A stretch of DNA of 64,000 bases, taken from NCBI GenBank assembly GCA_022495995.1, contig JAFEMH010001468.1:372001-436000 (forward strand). The letters are read 5' to 3'. Positions 20,762 to 32,850 of the stretch are shown here, piece after piece. Under the pieces are notes generated by a model that saw only the letters and a list, made by a program, of their open reading frames with translations, was not told the origin of the DNA and ran no database searches. The first letter of the stretch is position 1. Each line of letters begins with the position of its first letter. Source of the DNA: Adenophora triphylla var. japonica. Lineage: Eukaryota > Streptophyta > Magnoliopsida > Asterales > Campanulaceae. Position numbers and translations under genes: made by a program.

Positions 20762-22215
20762 CTAACAAATGCGAACATTCAAGAAGTCCAAACAATGTTG
20801 AAACTTGTTAGTTGGAACGGACTTTAAGAACATGTCAACAGGATTGTCCGCAGTACCCACTTTCTTCATCTTGATCCGCTTCTCACTTCTCAGGAAATGA
20901 TACCTCACATCTAATTGATTGTTCCTGTAATGATGAACTTGATCCTTGGCGAAACAAATTGTACTCAAACTATCACAAAATATTGTAGTCTAATTCTGAC
21001 ATAACCCAAGGTCGCTGATCAAACCCTTTAACCATATTCCCTCCTTGGCAGCTTCTGTTAATGTCATGCACTCCGCTTACGTAGTAGACAATGTCACTGT
21101 ACATTGTAAAGTAGTCTTTCAACTGAAAACTGACTCGGCAAGAGTAAATACGTACCGGGTCATATAGCTCATTGTGTCAACATCCCCAAAGTTGTAAGAA
21201 TCACAATAATCCTCAACTGCACATTTTGTACTACCTTCATAAATGAGCCCAACATTCGACGTACCACTAAGGTACCTGAAGATCCTCTTCACTACCTGTC
21301 AATGTTCCTTAATAGGATTCCCCATAAACCTAGTAACAACACTTACAGCATGAGCAAGATTTGGCCTAGTGCAAACCATAGTATACATCAAACTGCCAAC
21401 TGCACTAGTGTAAGGTACACGAGCCATATACTCTTTCTCTTCATTCTATTTTTTGTGCAAAAACAATAGACAGACGTGCATTCGCTGCACTCAGAGAATC
21501 TAAAGGCTTTGTTGTATACAAGTCAAACCTCTCTAAAACATTCTTGATGTAACCTTTCTTGGATAAAAACAGTTTACATTGCCTTCTATCCCTGTAGATC
21601 TCCATACCTAGAATTTTTTTGCTGCACCCAAATCCTTCATCTCGAACTCAGCAGATAGTAGACCCTTCAACTTTTGAATATCCGATTTCTTGACAGATGC
21701 TATCAACATATCGTCAGCCTAAAAACCAAATAGATGATCGAAACATTCACCTACCTATTGTGATACACACAACAGTCATACAGGCTACTCGTGTAACCAA
21801 TCTCTGTTATATAGCTGTCAAACCATTTATACCACTGCCTAGACTACTGCTTCAGTCCATACAAGGATTTTTTTTCAACTTACACACGTAATATTCTTTC
21901 CCCGGAACCTGAAACCCATTTGGTTGTGTCATATAAATCTCCTCCTCCAACTCTGCATGTAGAAAAACTATTTTTACATGTAGCTACTTCAGCTCCAAAT
22001 CCTGATGTGCCACCATTACTAATAGCACTCTGATAAAAGTGTGTCTAACCACTGGTGAGAAAATCTCATTGTAGTCAACCCCGTCTCTCTGCGTGAAACC
22101 CCTAGCAACCACACGAGATTTATACTTTCCCCTCTAATGGTGACATACCTTCCTTTTTCTTGAAGACCCACTTGCAAGTCACAATCTTCCTGCCTTCTGG
22201 CCTCTTGGTTAACTC
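20762..22215 (-). pseudogene. Copia-A reverse transcriptase and RNase H, heavily decayed
   Basis: Minus-strand remains of the RT/RNase H part of a copia polyprotein. Fragments resembling the RT core are readable in shifting frames (ARGFTQRDGVDYNEIFSPVV near 22080, EEEIYMTQPNGF near 21930). The end of RNase H (VGTADNPVDMFLKSVPT) is at 20762-20968. Several stops and frameshifts interrupt it, and the RT active-site YVDD motif is no longer intact. In life it would copy element RNA into DNA in virus-like particles. It cannot be functional now. Confidence 0.8.
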
Positions 22216-23490
22216 TCATATCTGATTCTTGTGAAGTGACTCCAGCTCATCCCTCATAGTTGCATGCCATTGGGCAGACTCTGAACATGTAACTGCTTTC
22301 TTGAAAGTGGTTGGCTCGGAAGGATCGGGCTCCCCTTCCTCAGCAACATGAAATGCATAAAACACCATGTCTTCAAAACCATATCTCACATGAGGCTTTC
22401 TTAAATTTGCCCGTCTAGGCCTCTGTTGAGCTAACCCATGTTCTTCAGAAATTGGTAATGAACTATCTGGTGCTTCTGTATCTGACAGTAGATTCTGATG
22501 AACATTTGACTGTGGACTGTTCAACTCTACAGTATCTTGTAGCTCCACATGTTTATCAATACTACCAACACCTGATACAATCACATATCTCAAAATAGGA
22601 TTAAGCATATAATTTCCATCAAAGACAACATTCCTGCTTATGGTAACCCTACCCTCTGATGGATACCAAATCCGATATCCCTTAACATCATCTCCATAAC
22701 CCATGAAAACTCCTTTTCTAGCCCTCGGCTCTAACTATCCATCATCAACATGATAATAAGCATTACAATCAAAAGCCCTTAAATTAGAATAATCAACAGG
22801 TTTACCTGACCATACCTCATTGGGAACTTTGAGATTGATAATTGTATGTGATCCGCGATTTATCAAATAACATGTTTTACTAACCGCTTCTGCCCAGAAC
22901 CGCATAGACAACCCTGCATCAGAGAGCATGTGCCCTGATCTAGCCAACAACGTCTGATTCATGTGCTCTATGACACCATTCTGATGCGGTGTACCCCTGA
23001 TAGTAAGATGCCTAGAAATCCCCACTTGTTTACAGAACTCATTAAACTCAGCACTGCAGAACTCCAACCCATTATCTGTCCAGAGTCGCGTGATCTTCTT
23101 CCTGTCTAATTCTCCACTAATGTCTTCCAATGTTTGAAATTGATGAGTCACTCTTGTGCTTCATAATAATCAGCCAAGTCTTTTTCGAGTAGTCATCAAT
23201 CATGGACAAGAAATACCTATGACCCCTCAATGATTCCTGATGTGAAGGTCCCCAACAATACGAGTGAATGTAATCAAAACCGCCCTTCGTTCTATGAACC
23301 CCTTAGGAAATTTGTTTCGTTGCATCTTTCCAAGTACACAATGCTCACAAAATATGAGATCTTTGACCTTATGGAGACAAAGAAGACCATGATTTGCCAA
23401 TATATGCATCCCTCAAATGCTCTTATGTCCAAGCCTAATATGCCACAACTTGGTCATATTCCCTTTGACCACTTAAGATGATACAACCAA
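22216..23490 (-). pseudogene. Copia-A integrase region, decayed
   Basis: Minus strand. The integrase core is readable at 22735-23151, with the second catalytic Asp (TDNGLEF) and the Glu (NGVIEHMNQT). The upstream part with the pre-integrase zinc finger and first Asp is scattered over 23200-23490 in other frames. A linker between integrase and RT (22216-22704) is open for 162 codons and contains the usual connection to RT (ESAQWHATMRDELESLHKN). Multiple frameshifts are present. Confidence 0.78.
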
Positions 23491-24790
23491 TATTGACCTA
23501 GAAAGCGTCCTTCCTTGTAAGAAATACAAGGAGCCCCACTTAAGGTCTCTCAGAATCACTTCAGAACCTTTGCAGACATGAACTGTTTCATCTTTATCTT
23601 TGAAATTGTACCCTTTGCTGTCTCGCTGGCTAAGAGATATCAGATTTTTCATCATCTCTGGAACGTGTCTGACATCGTTCAAAGTGCAGAACTTACCATC
23701 ATAGTCCGTAGCTTGATAAAGCCAATACCAACCACCCTCCAAGTAAAACTGTTGGCCATATGAATACTACCACCACCTACCTGCTCATATGCTATAAACC
23801 ACTGTATTCTCGAACAAATATGATAGAAGCCCCTAAATCAAGAATCAACGCATCTGACTGTTTTGCAGACTCTTTTGTCACTAGAGCATAATCCCTAACA
23901 GAGTTGCTTGTATCAACTGCAACAGCATTAGCTTCATTACGATTTGGAGGCTTGTCTCGCTTCTTCTTATGACAATCTGTCTTCCAATGTCCCTTTCGCT
24001 TTCAGTAATTATAAATATCATCAGGTTTTGGGTCCTTCTTGCCAAAAGACTCTTTCTTCTTCTGCTTGCTGCTAGAACCCCTATTGCATTCAGCAACCAT
24101 ACCTGATGTCTGATTATCTATACCACTATTACTACTTACCTTTCGACGCAACTCTCTAGTCTTGAGCGAGGATTTCACCTCCTCTATAGTTACCGTCTCC
24201 TTATCACTGATATTAGAGTCAACATAGTGCTCATATGATAAAGGCAATGAAACAAGAAGCATTAATGCAACATTCCCATCAGGAACTTTATCATCTATAT
24301 TACATTGTTCAAGTAATAAAGATGTAAATATATCTAATTGATCCCTAATGGGAATACCTTTCTAAATTCGGAGAGAATATAGCCTCTACTTCAGATATAG
24401 TTTGTTGGTCAATGATCGTGTCAAATATATATCTTCCAACGCAAGACACAAAGCACCTCCGTAATTAGTATTTACAATATCCACTAGAACATTATCATCT
24501 AGACACCTTATTATTTTAGAGTGAGCCCTCTCATCTAGCGTGATCAGATCTTCTTTTTCCTTCTCTGCTACCTTCTTGTCCTTCTCCGAACTTCCTGTTG
24601 TTGCAGCCACGATAGCACCGGTAGGAACGGATTATGATTTGCCCTTTGAATCCTGGCGATTCCTGATTGCAGTAGCCAATAGGGCTTACAAACCCTTTTC
24701 CCTCAACATGGCTTTCTTTTTTATTTTCCAAAGAAAAAAACTATTCTTTCCATTAAACTTGTTAATTGGTGATTCAATTCCTGATCCCAT
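23491..24790 (-). pseudogene. Copia-A Gag and protease region, decayed
   Basis: Minus strand, starting at an ATG at 24790 with an N-terminus (INKFNGKNSFFLWKIK) typical of Tnt1-like Gag. Gag continues in pieces through 24386-24610 and 24002-24262. The CCHC zinc knuckle near 23965-24010 has lost its first two cysteines (KRKGHWKTDCH survives). A protease-like stretch follows around 23800-23860 (ALILDLGAS). Frameshifts and stops occur throughout. Confidence 0.72.
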
Positions 24791-24835
24791 CTTCTTCTGT
24801 AGCGGAAAACCATAGACCTTACTCAACATGATCAA

Positions 24836-24848
24836 CTCTGATATCAGT
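24836..24848 (-). other. Copia-A primer-binding site
   Basis: Read on the minus strand, tgatatcagagtt directly follows the 5' LTR and matches the usual tggtatcagagc complement of plant initiator tRNA-Met, with one mismatch in the core. This orients the element on the minus strand. Confidence 0.7.
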
Positions 24849-24849
24849 T

Positions 24850-25354
24850 TGTTAGAACAGAGTCTAAGCAGAAGATAGAAAACAAGCAACAATCACACAA
24901 CACACAGATATACGTGGTTCACTAACTTGGATACGTTCACGGGCAGAGGGAGAGAATATTATTATCAATGGAAATCACAGAATACAATCTCTAATCTAGT
25001 TTACGAATTCTTAGGCACAAGAATTTATGTTTGTACAAACCATAGATCTAGAGAAATAGATGAGCAAAATAACTACTGAAAACTGATTATGGGATATGGG
25101 GTATTTATACTGCCATATTTCTAACCCTGCAGAAATTTACTATTCCTGGGCTGAAAACCGACGGCCCAGGCCCAATTTTGGTCGAGCACGGGCTTGTCCT
25201 TTGGGGAGCACGGCCATGCCAAATCTTCTACCCTTGGGAGCAGCCGCTCCCCCCCCCTTGTGGGTGTGCACGCTCCCAATGTCTAGTAACTTTGCTCCAG
25301 AATCCAATAATTGGCACGGACATGCCAAACATAACACACGACCGTGCCAGCTAG
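24850..25354 (-). repeat. Copia-A right LTR, first part
   Basis: Begins TGTTAGAACAGAG. It matches the left LTR up to the GCTAG at 25350-25354, where Copia-B interrupts it. The remainder is at 53511-53590. Confidence 0.85.
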
Positions 25355-26298
25355 TGTTATCGAAAGTATTTCAAAAATTGAAATAATTTCAAATAAAATA
25401 ATTTTTTGAAAATGGAAAATCAGAAAACAAGAAGAAGATGAAGAGACGAAAAAAGATAACTGGAAAAATTAACGGAATAGAATTAACAGGACTAAGTCGA
25501 GTCTTGTGAAAACACAATCTCCGTAAGAAGAATTTACCCCGCACTGGTGCTAACGATTGAAACGGAAATCATTTTATAAGATGAATCGACTTTTCGAATC
25601 CTCATGGAAGCACTTCAAATCAGGAAACCTATGAACTAACAATGTTCGGAATTTCTGAACTTGGAGGGAGGAGAATGCAACAATATGTTTTCAACTAATT
25701 ATCTCTTTAATACTTGATTGCTTGAATGATGTAAGCTGACATTCTGGGGGTCTATTTATAGTTATCGAAGAGTCACAGGTACTGTTGGGTAATAGGTATA
25801 ATTTGATCTGGGTGAATCTGGGCCGTCCGATCGCACCTGATCGATGATTCAGGGAACTGGCCCGAACCAGTGCCAATGGGTACATTCATACCGACCCACA
25901 TTTGTTCGAAGGGTCACGGACCAACCAGATTCATGTACGGATCCAATCCACGGATCGGACCCAAACCAGCCCTAAACTCGTCCTAGCCGAGTTAATCCCA
26001 CACCAAACCCGGTCCAACCCAATATGACTGAACCATGCCACGAACCGAACCAACTTCCGTCAAAAGTTTAATGCTCCAATAGCTCCTAGCAACGATGCGA
26101 AGTGCAAAGTGCGCCCTAAAATGCCCAATACGCCCTTCGCTCTTCTTCACAGTTGTGGAGTAATTTTGGGCTAGTCCAAAATAAGCATAATTGGGCCAAT
26201 ACTTGCATGGTTGGCCCAATGCTCTACTAGGTTACATGGTAAGGAGGATACCACTTTATTATTACCTCCTTCAAGTGGATGAGTTAAAAAACTCTCCT
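25355..26298 (-). repeat. Copia-B left LTR, first part
   Basis: Aligns with the right LTR from 52320 onward, starting tgttatcgaaagtattt, until CTCCT at 26294-26298, where the solo LTR is inserted. The remainder is at 29091-29341. Confidence 0.9.
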
Positions 26299-29090
26299 TG
26301 TCACGACCCTAAACCTAGGCACATTTTGGTCACACGTGAGGCACGTAGGGGTTGGATTTACAGGGTCTCATCCCTTATTTTGTGTTAATTGTGTTCATTT
26401 TGACATTGTTGATGAACTATGTGATGTTAGATGTTGTTAAAGTGATTTTGAATCATATAAGGCCTAAGTAATGGAAAAGGGAAATTGTGTAGTAAAGTTT
26501 ATACCACTTGAATTTTGAATTGAAAGTGTTGTTAAAGTATTAAGGTGCTTAGGTGTAACTATAAGTTTAAGTTAGTTGTTTGTGGAATTTCAATCTCGGA
26601 GGAGCTTGGTTGTAAAATGTTTTATATATATCTCATTTTAGCTTCTTAAGGAAGCATTCTTCACCTCCTCAGTTCTTTCCATGGATTTTACGTTCTTGAA
26701 GGTTCCTTAAACCCTACTTAACTTCCAAAAATCCCAGAAAATCATACGTTGCTTGGTTGTCAATTCCAACTTCAAATTGTTGCTAAGGGAGGTGTTTGGA
26801 GCAAGAATATCCGATTATCTTTTCTTTTTATTTTGGTAAATCTTGGTAAGTTGTTATGGTTTCTTGTTATAACTGTTCATAACATGTAAAATGATGTTAT
26901 TTTGATGTTGTGAATCATTTTGATAAAGGTTGGATCATTCACTTGGGGTTTGGAATGAAAAGAAACTAAGTGGGTGAAGAACATGTGAAAAAGGTGGTAT
27001 AACATGGTTTGAATTGGATGGGAGACTTATTATAGATGTGTTAGGGGGTATAAAGGGAGTGTAATAGAGTATAAAATATGTGTATAGACTGTTATAAACT
27101 GATTTGCAGTGGCTGGAATAAAACTGGGAGTGTTGGTGTTGCTGAAGTTGCAGCAAGACAAAGGAGTTTCTGGGCAAGGGCACGAGTCATGCCCAGAGGC
27201 ACGAGTCGTGCCTTAGTCGTGCCTTGAAGATGTGCTAAGTCGTGACCATATGCTGGATGACTGTATCTGGTGGGGGTTTAAAGGGCACGAGTCGTGCCCT
27301 AGGGTACGAGTCGTGCCCTACCCTGCAGACCTTGAACAGTTTTTGAAGCCTTGGAAACCTAGTCTAATGGGCATGTAATGGTATACTCTTTAACTAGGCT
27401 TCTAGTACAACTTTAGTACTACATTGTGAAACTTGAAATAGTCCAAATGGATATGGGGAAGTGCTTTAAATAATGTCTTGAAAATGCTTGAGAGGCAAAT
27501 GTAAAACTTGAACCAAAGTTTATAAAACTTGGTAAATGAACTTGGAACATTAAGAGAAGGTGTTTAATATTGTATTGTGAACGCGTAGGGTTACTTATAT
27601 GATATTGTATCCTTATGTGATGACCTAGGTAGGGTTATTTGCTCTTATAGTGCCTCAAATGTGTTGTGCACTATTTACTTTGTTTGAACAGGAGTGGTAG
27701 TATCCTGTTACTGGTTTACCTATTTTGTAATGAATGTGTAGGACTTACGTGATATACTTGGTGTCATAGGAGTTTACATATTCATAGTTAATTGTGCACA
27801 TAGTGTTGAATACGTGTTGCACTGTTTCAATGGTTTAACATGAATTGCAGTACCATGTTATATATATGTTGATGTCCCATTGGGTGGACTTATTTTCAAG
27901 TATCTGTAATGTGCTTGAATATGGTATACCAGTTGATCTTCGGGGGTATAGGGAATGCAACCACTTATGAGAAGATATTTCATAAGGTGCTTGGATGTCC
28001 TTATACTTGTACCGTTCACCCCCTTCTGTGGCCACAGATTGAGGGGTTCAGCTTCTGTGGATATGTGCAGTCATGCCACAAGATAGCGAGGCAGCTTATA
28101 TGGATCTCTATAAGGGGTCGTATAAGAGGTGAAGGTGCACTAGCAGTTCACCAAATGAGTGGAGTATAAGTATAACTCCCACCGTAGTACTACGTATGAT
28201 TCAGATGGAAAAGGTAAAGGGAAAGGTAACGTAAAGTGTTTACTATTTTCCCAATGTGATTGAGCAACCTATTTGGTGTGGCATATTTGTTGAGCAACCT
28301 GTTTATGTGTTTCATCTTAATGGCATATTGTTGCATACTCCCTCCGTCCCGCTTATTACTTCACCATTTTGGCTCCGGCGCGCAAATTAAGGTGGAGAAA
28401 ATGTTGTGAGTGTAATTTGAAAATAGGAGAGAGAATGAGTGGAGGGAATAGTAAATTATAATGGTGTTGTGAGTATTAAAATAATGTAGGAGAGAGAATG
28501 AGTGGAGGGAATAGTAAAGATTCCTTTGCCAAAAAAGGAAAGGTGAAGCTTTCAATGGGACACCCAAAATGGCAAAAAGTGAAGTTATCAACGGGACGGA
28601 GGGAGTATATAATATCTTGCTGAGATTTTATCTCACCCCTTCTCCCTTTATTGTTTTAGATCCCGCTGAGACAGGAAGACCGGACCAGTGAGGCCGGGGC
28701 AGGAGTTTGGACATCTTTTGGTTGTCGGGGTATGTGTTGTCTTGGGGAGTTGGGATTGTTGGTTGTTATTCTTTTGGGGAAAGGTTTTGTATATAAAACT
28801 TTTATAACCATGTTCAGTTGGTTTGTATTGTAATTAAACCTGAGTTTGGTTTGTTGTATGGTTGGCTTGTATAAGCTTTCCAGTTGTATACTTTGTTTAA
28901 ACAGGTTGTGTTTGGTTTAAACAGGTTTATATATCGCCTCCGTGTAGAGAGGTTATTTTGAAATTGTTTTGAAATTGAGTTGTATACTTTTCTAGTTAAA
29001 GTAAAGAAAAGATTTTTTAAATGGTGTATTTTGGGACTCTCCATCCTGGGACACGATTTTATAGGTCTCGGGAGTTGGGAGGAGCCCACA
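26299..29090. mobile_element. Solo LTR (Ty3/gypsy type, probably Tekay/Del-like)
   Basis: A 2,792-bp insertion in the Copia-B LTR. It starts TGTCACGACCC and ends GAGCCCACA, flanked by an exact CTCCT duplication (26294-26298, 29091-29095). Removing it restores collinearity with the other Copia-B LTR. It contains no gag or pol, so it is best read as a solo LTR left by recombination. The TGTCACGACCC start, long size and a tctcacccctt motif near the 3' side suit Tekay-type chromovirus LTRs. Near-palindromic gggcacgagtcgtgccct units repeat at 27176-27325. A Stowaway MITE sits inside at 28338-28605. Confidence 0.82.
28338..28605. mobile_element. Stowaway-like MITE inside the solo LTR
   Basis: CTCCCTCCGTCCCGCTTAT at the left, and a right end ACGGGACGGAGGGAG, flanked by TA (28336-28337, 28606-28607). 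It is 268 bp long and inserted after, or carried with, the solo LTR. Confidence 0.87.
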
Positions 29091-29341
29091 CTCCTACCTT
29101 TTGGTTTTTAGGCAATGTGGGATATGGCATTCCATATTCACAAACTCTTCATAAATCCATTTCAAATTACATACTTTGAGCATTTATTTCTCATTCACCA
29201 CAAATTGGTTTTGAGAAAATAAACATATCATGTTAATCTACTCCAAATGTAGATTATAAATATGTAATTTATTTTTCATTTACACAAAATGAAAATGCAT
29301 TTAATATCGGTCAAATATTGTTCAAACCAATATTTCCAACA
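29091..29341 (-). repeat. Copia-B left LTR, second part
   Basis: Resumes collinearity with 53264-53510 (ccttttggttt...aggcaatgtggg) and ends ttccaaca just before the polypurine tract. Confidence 0.88.
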
Positions 29342-29374
29342 ATCCCCCACATGAATGACAATTAATGCATGCAT

Positions 29375-31045
29375 TGTAAGTACCCAAATCTGGCTCATGC
29401 CTTCCGGTTAAGTTTCCCGGCAATTCCCCGGACTTTCCTAAAGTTCAGGAGCAATTCGGGAACTGTTCCGAACCTTCCGAGGGGTGAAGGAATTACTTGG
29501 AATTAAAAAACCACGTTTTCCTTTAATATAAAAACCCTTCTAGAAGGCCACCTTGCATGATTCTATAAATGTGCTGAGTCATTGTGGATAATGTCGCACG
29601 GCTGCATTAGGATAGAACTCTAGGCCGCACGGCTTCATTAGCTTTTCCCAGAGTGCCTATAAATAGGGGCCTCCTCTATCCATTTTGATATACAGTTTTC
29701 AGCATTGAAACTCTGCCAAAATAACACTACGAAAATACAGAGAGCTGAGAGTGCCAAAAACCACCTCCCTCCTCCTTAAAACCTCCAAAAGTTGGTCCCT
29801 TCCCTAGGCAAACCTCCAAGAGAAAGAGGTCACCACCATTGGTAACCTCTCATCCCCTTTATCTTGCATTATGATTGTATATATGTGATATATTTGCTCC
29901 TTTCTTTACATATTACTATATATTTGCTTGGGACTTGGTACATTGTCATCAAAGATCATATCTTTAGGCATGTAGATCATATCCCCCTCATTTTGCATCC
30001 TTTGCATTAAAGTAGCATCTTTTGCTCCTAAAAATGATATCTTTATGCATCCTTTGCTCATAAAAATGTTATCTTTGCATAAAAGTTGCATCCTTTGCAC
30101 TTGAAACTTCATTTTTACACATAAAGATGCATCCTTTGCATTAAAGATCATTTCTTTAACATCAAAAAGCATCCTTTGCAAACAAATAGCATCCTTTGTA
30201 TCAAAATGTCATCTTTTTCATTAAAAATGTCATTTTTAGTGTATAATGCATCCTTCATGTCCCTCATGATTGGATCTCTCTTTCCTAGGATTGCTTAGTG
30301 ACCTTCCTAAGGCACGAAAAGCATAGGAAGAGCATAAAGATCCAATCTTTATACCCTTCCCCTAGTCCCCTTTGGTATGTGATGCATCCTTTGGAGCGGA
30401 CCGGTTTAAAGATCCTATCTTTACATCATTTCTTCCATTAAAGGTGCCACAATCTCTTTAGAAAGGGATAAACCTTGAACCCTATATCTCCGATCATCAC
30501 TTGAGACGAGCATAATAGTCCCTATACAAGCTCAATCGTCTCAAGATGTAGGATTGATGGGCTAAGGATACTCCTTTCTAAAGAACCTCATTTTGGACTA
30601 TAAGAGAGAGTCCTTCTCTCGATCACACATGTCCCAAGGTCAAATAGTGATGATCACAAGTCCAAGATGAGGACGGGATCAAAGTCCCGAACACATAAAA
30701 ATCCAAGGAATCCCGAGCGATAACCAACTAAATGGTTTATACGTCCGGAAGACAACTTGGAACATTCCCCCCCCCCTCTTTTCAACACAAGCACACAAGA
30801 AAGCACGCAAGCAAGCACAAAAAATGGAATCTTGGGAGACTTGCTTCAGCAAGGCACCTTGGGTGAACGACGATCCGTTCTTCCCAAGGGGTAACTTAAC
30901 CTCAGAACCCTAATTCCTTTTTTTCAAAGTTTTGAGGAAATCAAAATGGCGTGGCGACTCCGTTTTTACAAATTAAACTGGATGTTTTCAAACTCAAGTG
31001 AATCCAAATTAAAACACAAAAAAGATTTTGGGCACCACATTCACA
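29375..31045 (+). repeat. Gypsy-1 5' LTR
   Basis: Starts TGTAAGTACCC and ends ccacattcaca. It contains paired GCCGCACGGC-type boxes (29593-29602, 29624-29633), a TATA box, and about 300 bp (29980-30260) of reiterated gcatcctttgca units that create spurious minus-strand open frames. Near the 3' side is tggcgtggcgactccg, similar to sequence just after the LTR. Confidence 0.93.
29593..29667 (+). promoter_or_regulatory. Gypsy-1 LTR promoter: paired dyads plus TATA box
   Basis: Two near-palindromic decamers, gtcgcacggc (29593-29602) and gccgcacggc (29624-29633), are 31 bp apart start to start. A TATA box, ctataaatag, follows at 29658-29667. The same arrangement is in the 3' LTR (46327-46336, 46358-46367, TATA 46391-46400). 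A transcription start near 29690-29700 is expected. The decamer pair recurs upstream of both antisense genes. Confidence 0.7.
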
Positions 31046-31065
31046 GTTTGACGACTCCGCTGGGG
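31046..31065 (+). other. Gypsy-1 primer-binding site
   Basis: gtttgacgactccgctgggg directly follows the LTR. Tat elements prime with tRNA sequences of the tggcgactccgctgggga kind (tRNA-Arg is reported for Ogre). The exact tRNA is inferred, not shown. Confidence 0.55.
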
Positions 31066-31959
31066 AATAACCAAAGGAGAAAGTTTTCATTTTCAAAATA
31101 AAACGATACCCGGTATATAGGTGGAAACCACTAACCTTCCTGTATCGCTTCCTAACCCGAGGCTTGGGATAAACGGTGGTCTAACAATCCCACGTATCGG
31201 TATCCTTTTTTTTGAAAAAAATATAATAATAAAAAAAAAGAAAGCTTTTTTCTTTGAGCGGGTTAGCCTCCCATCACGGATTCCATTTGTCGTGCTTACT
31301 TTTTCTTTCTTTGCATTGCATTGCATATTGCATCTTGGGAATTGTGCATACTCTGTAAACTGAACAGGAAGCCTTCTGAAGCTGAAAGGTGCCTAAAATG
31401 TTCGGGGAGCAACCTAAAACTGAAAAGGATTGGAACCTGGAAAATTGATTCATGCAGCCGCACGGCTTAATCCGCCTCGGATTCCAGCCGGGCGGCCTCA
31501 TTGGCAATTCCACCAGGACAGATTTAAGGTTAATCTGGCAGCTTAGGCAGCTTGGGGCTATTCAGTTTCAAAGCTGACCAAGCTCCAGAAAATTTACGTG
31601 CCTTATCTGTTGCATTTTCCCCCGTCCCGAAAAATTATTCCTTTAAAACACATTTCTGAAAATCTCTGTTTTAACTCAAAAAGGAACATTTTTTAGGAGA
31701 CCGCACACTACGCGCACCTTATATATATCCTGTACACTTTGCACGCACGTCCCTTTAACCCGGGGTGGTTGTTCAGTTGCAGTCACGGACACCCTTACGA
31801 TGCTCCCGGGCGCGCACGGAATCACCCCAAACTCCCCATGGCAGCCAGTGATGACCAATGCACAGTTCGTGTCACACGTTTCAAAAAACCGTGACTTTTG
31901 GTTGGTTTTTGGTTTAGTCCGTGTCATATAGCCCAGTTGCATATCCCCGTAAAGGTCAA

Positions 31960-32370
31960 GCCTTAGTCCATAACGGAAGTCAAGATCCTTCGCGCAAGCG
32001 GAGCTCTGTCGAAATTTCGATAAGGAAAAAATTGGTAGAATCTTGACTCCGGCATTGACTTTGACCTTGACCCGCACAGAATGCATAAGAGTCGAGACCG
32101 AGTCCATGCCAAAAATCCAAAGATCTTTCGCGCAAGCGGAGCTCTGCCGAAATTCCGACATGGAAAAATTGGCAAGATCTTGACCCGACATTGACTTCGA
32201 CTTTGACTCACGCACTGTGTATGCAACGAAGTTCAATGTGACACTGTGTCATCCGACTTTTACCGCCCGACCCATGCTTATTATCTTCTCGGACATTACC
32301 GAAAAGTCAAAACGTCATTCGCGCAAGCGAAACTCTGCCGAAATTCCGTTAAGGCTGAAAGACGAAACTT
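31960..32370 (+). repeat. Three-copy repeat in the Gypsy-1 leader
   Basis: A core reading cgcgcaagcg-gagctctg-cgaaatt occurs near 31990, 32129 and 32318, with surrounding similarity (attgacttt, cttgacc) that makes units of about 140-190 bp. It lies in the untranslated leader before gag. The minus-strand open frames across it are by-products of the repeat. Confidence 0.65.
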
Positions 32371-32850
32371 TCCCGGTATTACCTTGATTATAATCTGCAT
32401 CGCTCGTGCGTTCAAAGTTCCTATGACCCGCTAGACCCGTTAGGAGCGTTCTTCTCTCTCGGTCGGTGGGATCCGCGTGCCCTATAGGACCCTCGCCCGG
32501 GGCTGTCCACCCTGGGAGGTCGAAATACAGGTGGAATACGAGGGGCTTATAGACGTAGTGACGGAACCCACTGATCCAGGATCTAGAGTAGTTGCGAAAA
32601 AGAAGGGCAGAACCCCTTTTCCGACCAAATAGAAATAAATAAAAGACACTGTTTTAAGTAAACTGGAAGATTCTTAATTTGCATATTGCTTGAGCCTTCA
32701 GCCTAAACACCTATCCCGAGTCTAAACCTCTCATATCCCTTTCCCGCAGCGAGAAAGAAGTGGGTGAGAATACCGGGTCAACGGCTTGTTAGCGCAGATT
32801 TCTCAGACAGTTCGCCAGAATCCTCAGTTTTGTCAGTCCAGAGAGTCAGA

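Noticed and set aside
29906..30181. A 91-residue protein, present twice (also 46640-46915)
   Set aside because: Both lie in the Gypsy-1 LTRs over the gcatcctttgc array and are copies of each other. There is no domain and the duplication is due to the LTRs.
31676..32236. A 186-codon minus-strand gene in the Gypsy-1 leader
   Set aside because: The protein is internally repetitive because the DNA is a three-copy repeat, and it has no domain.
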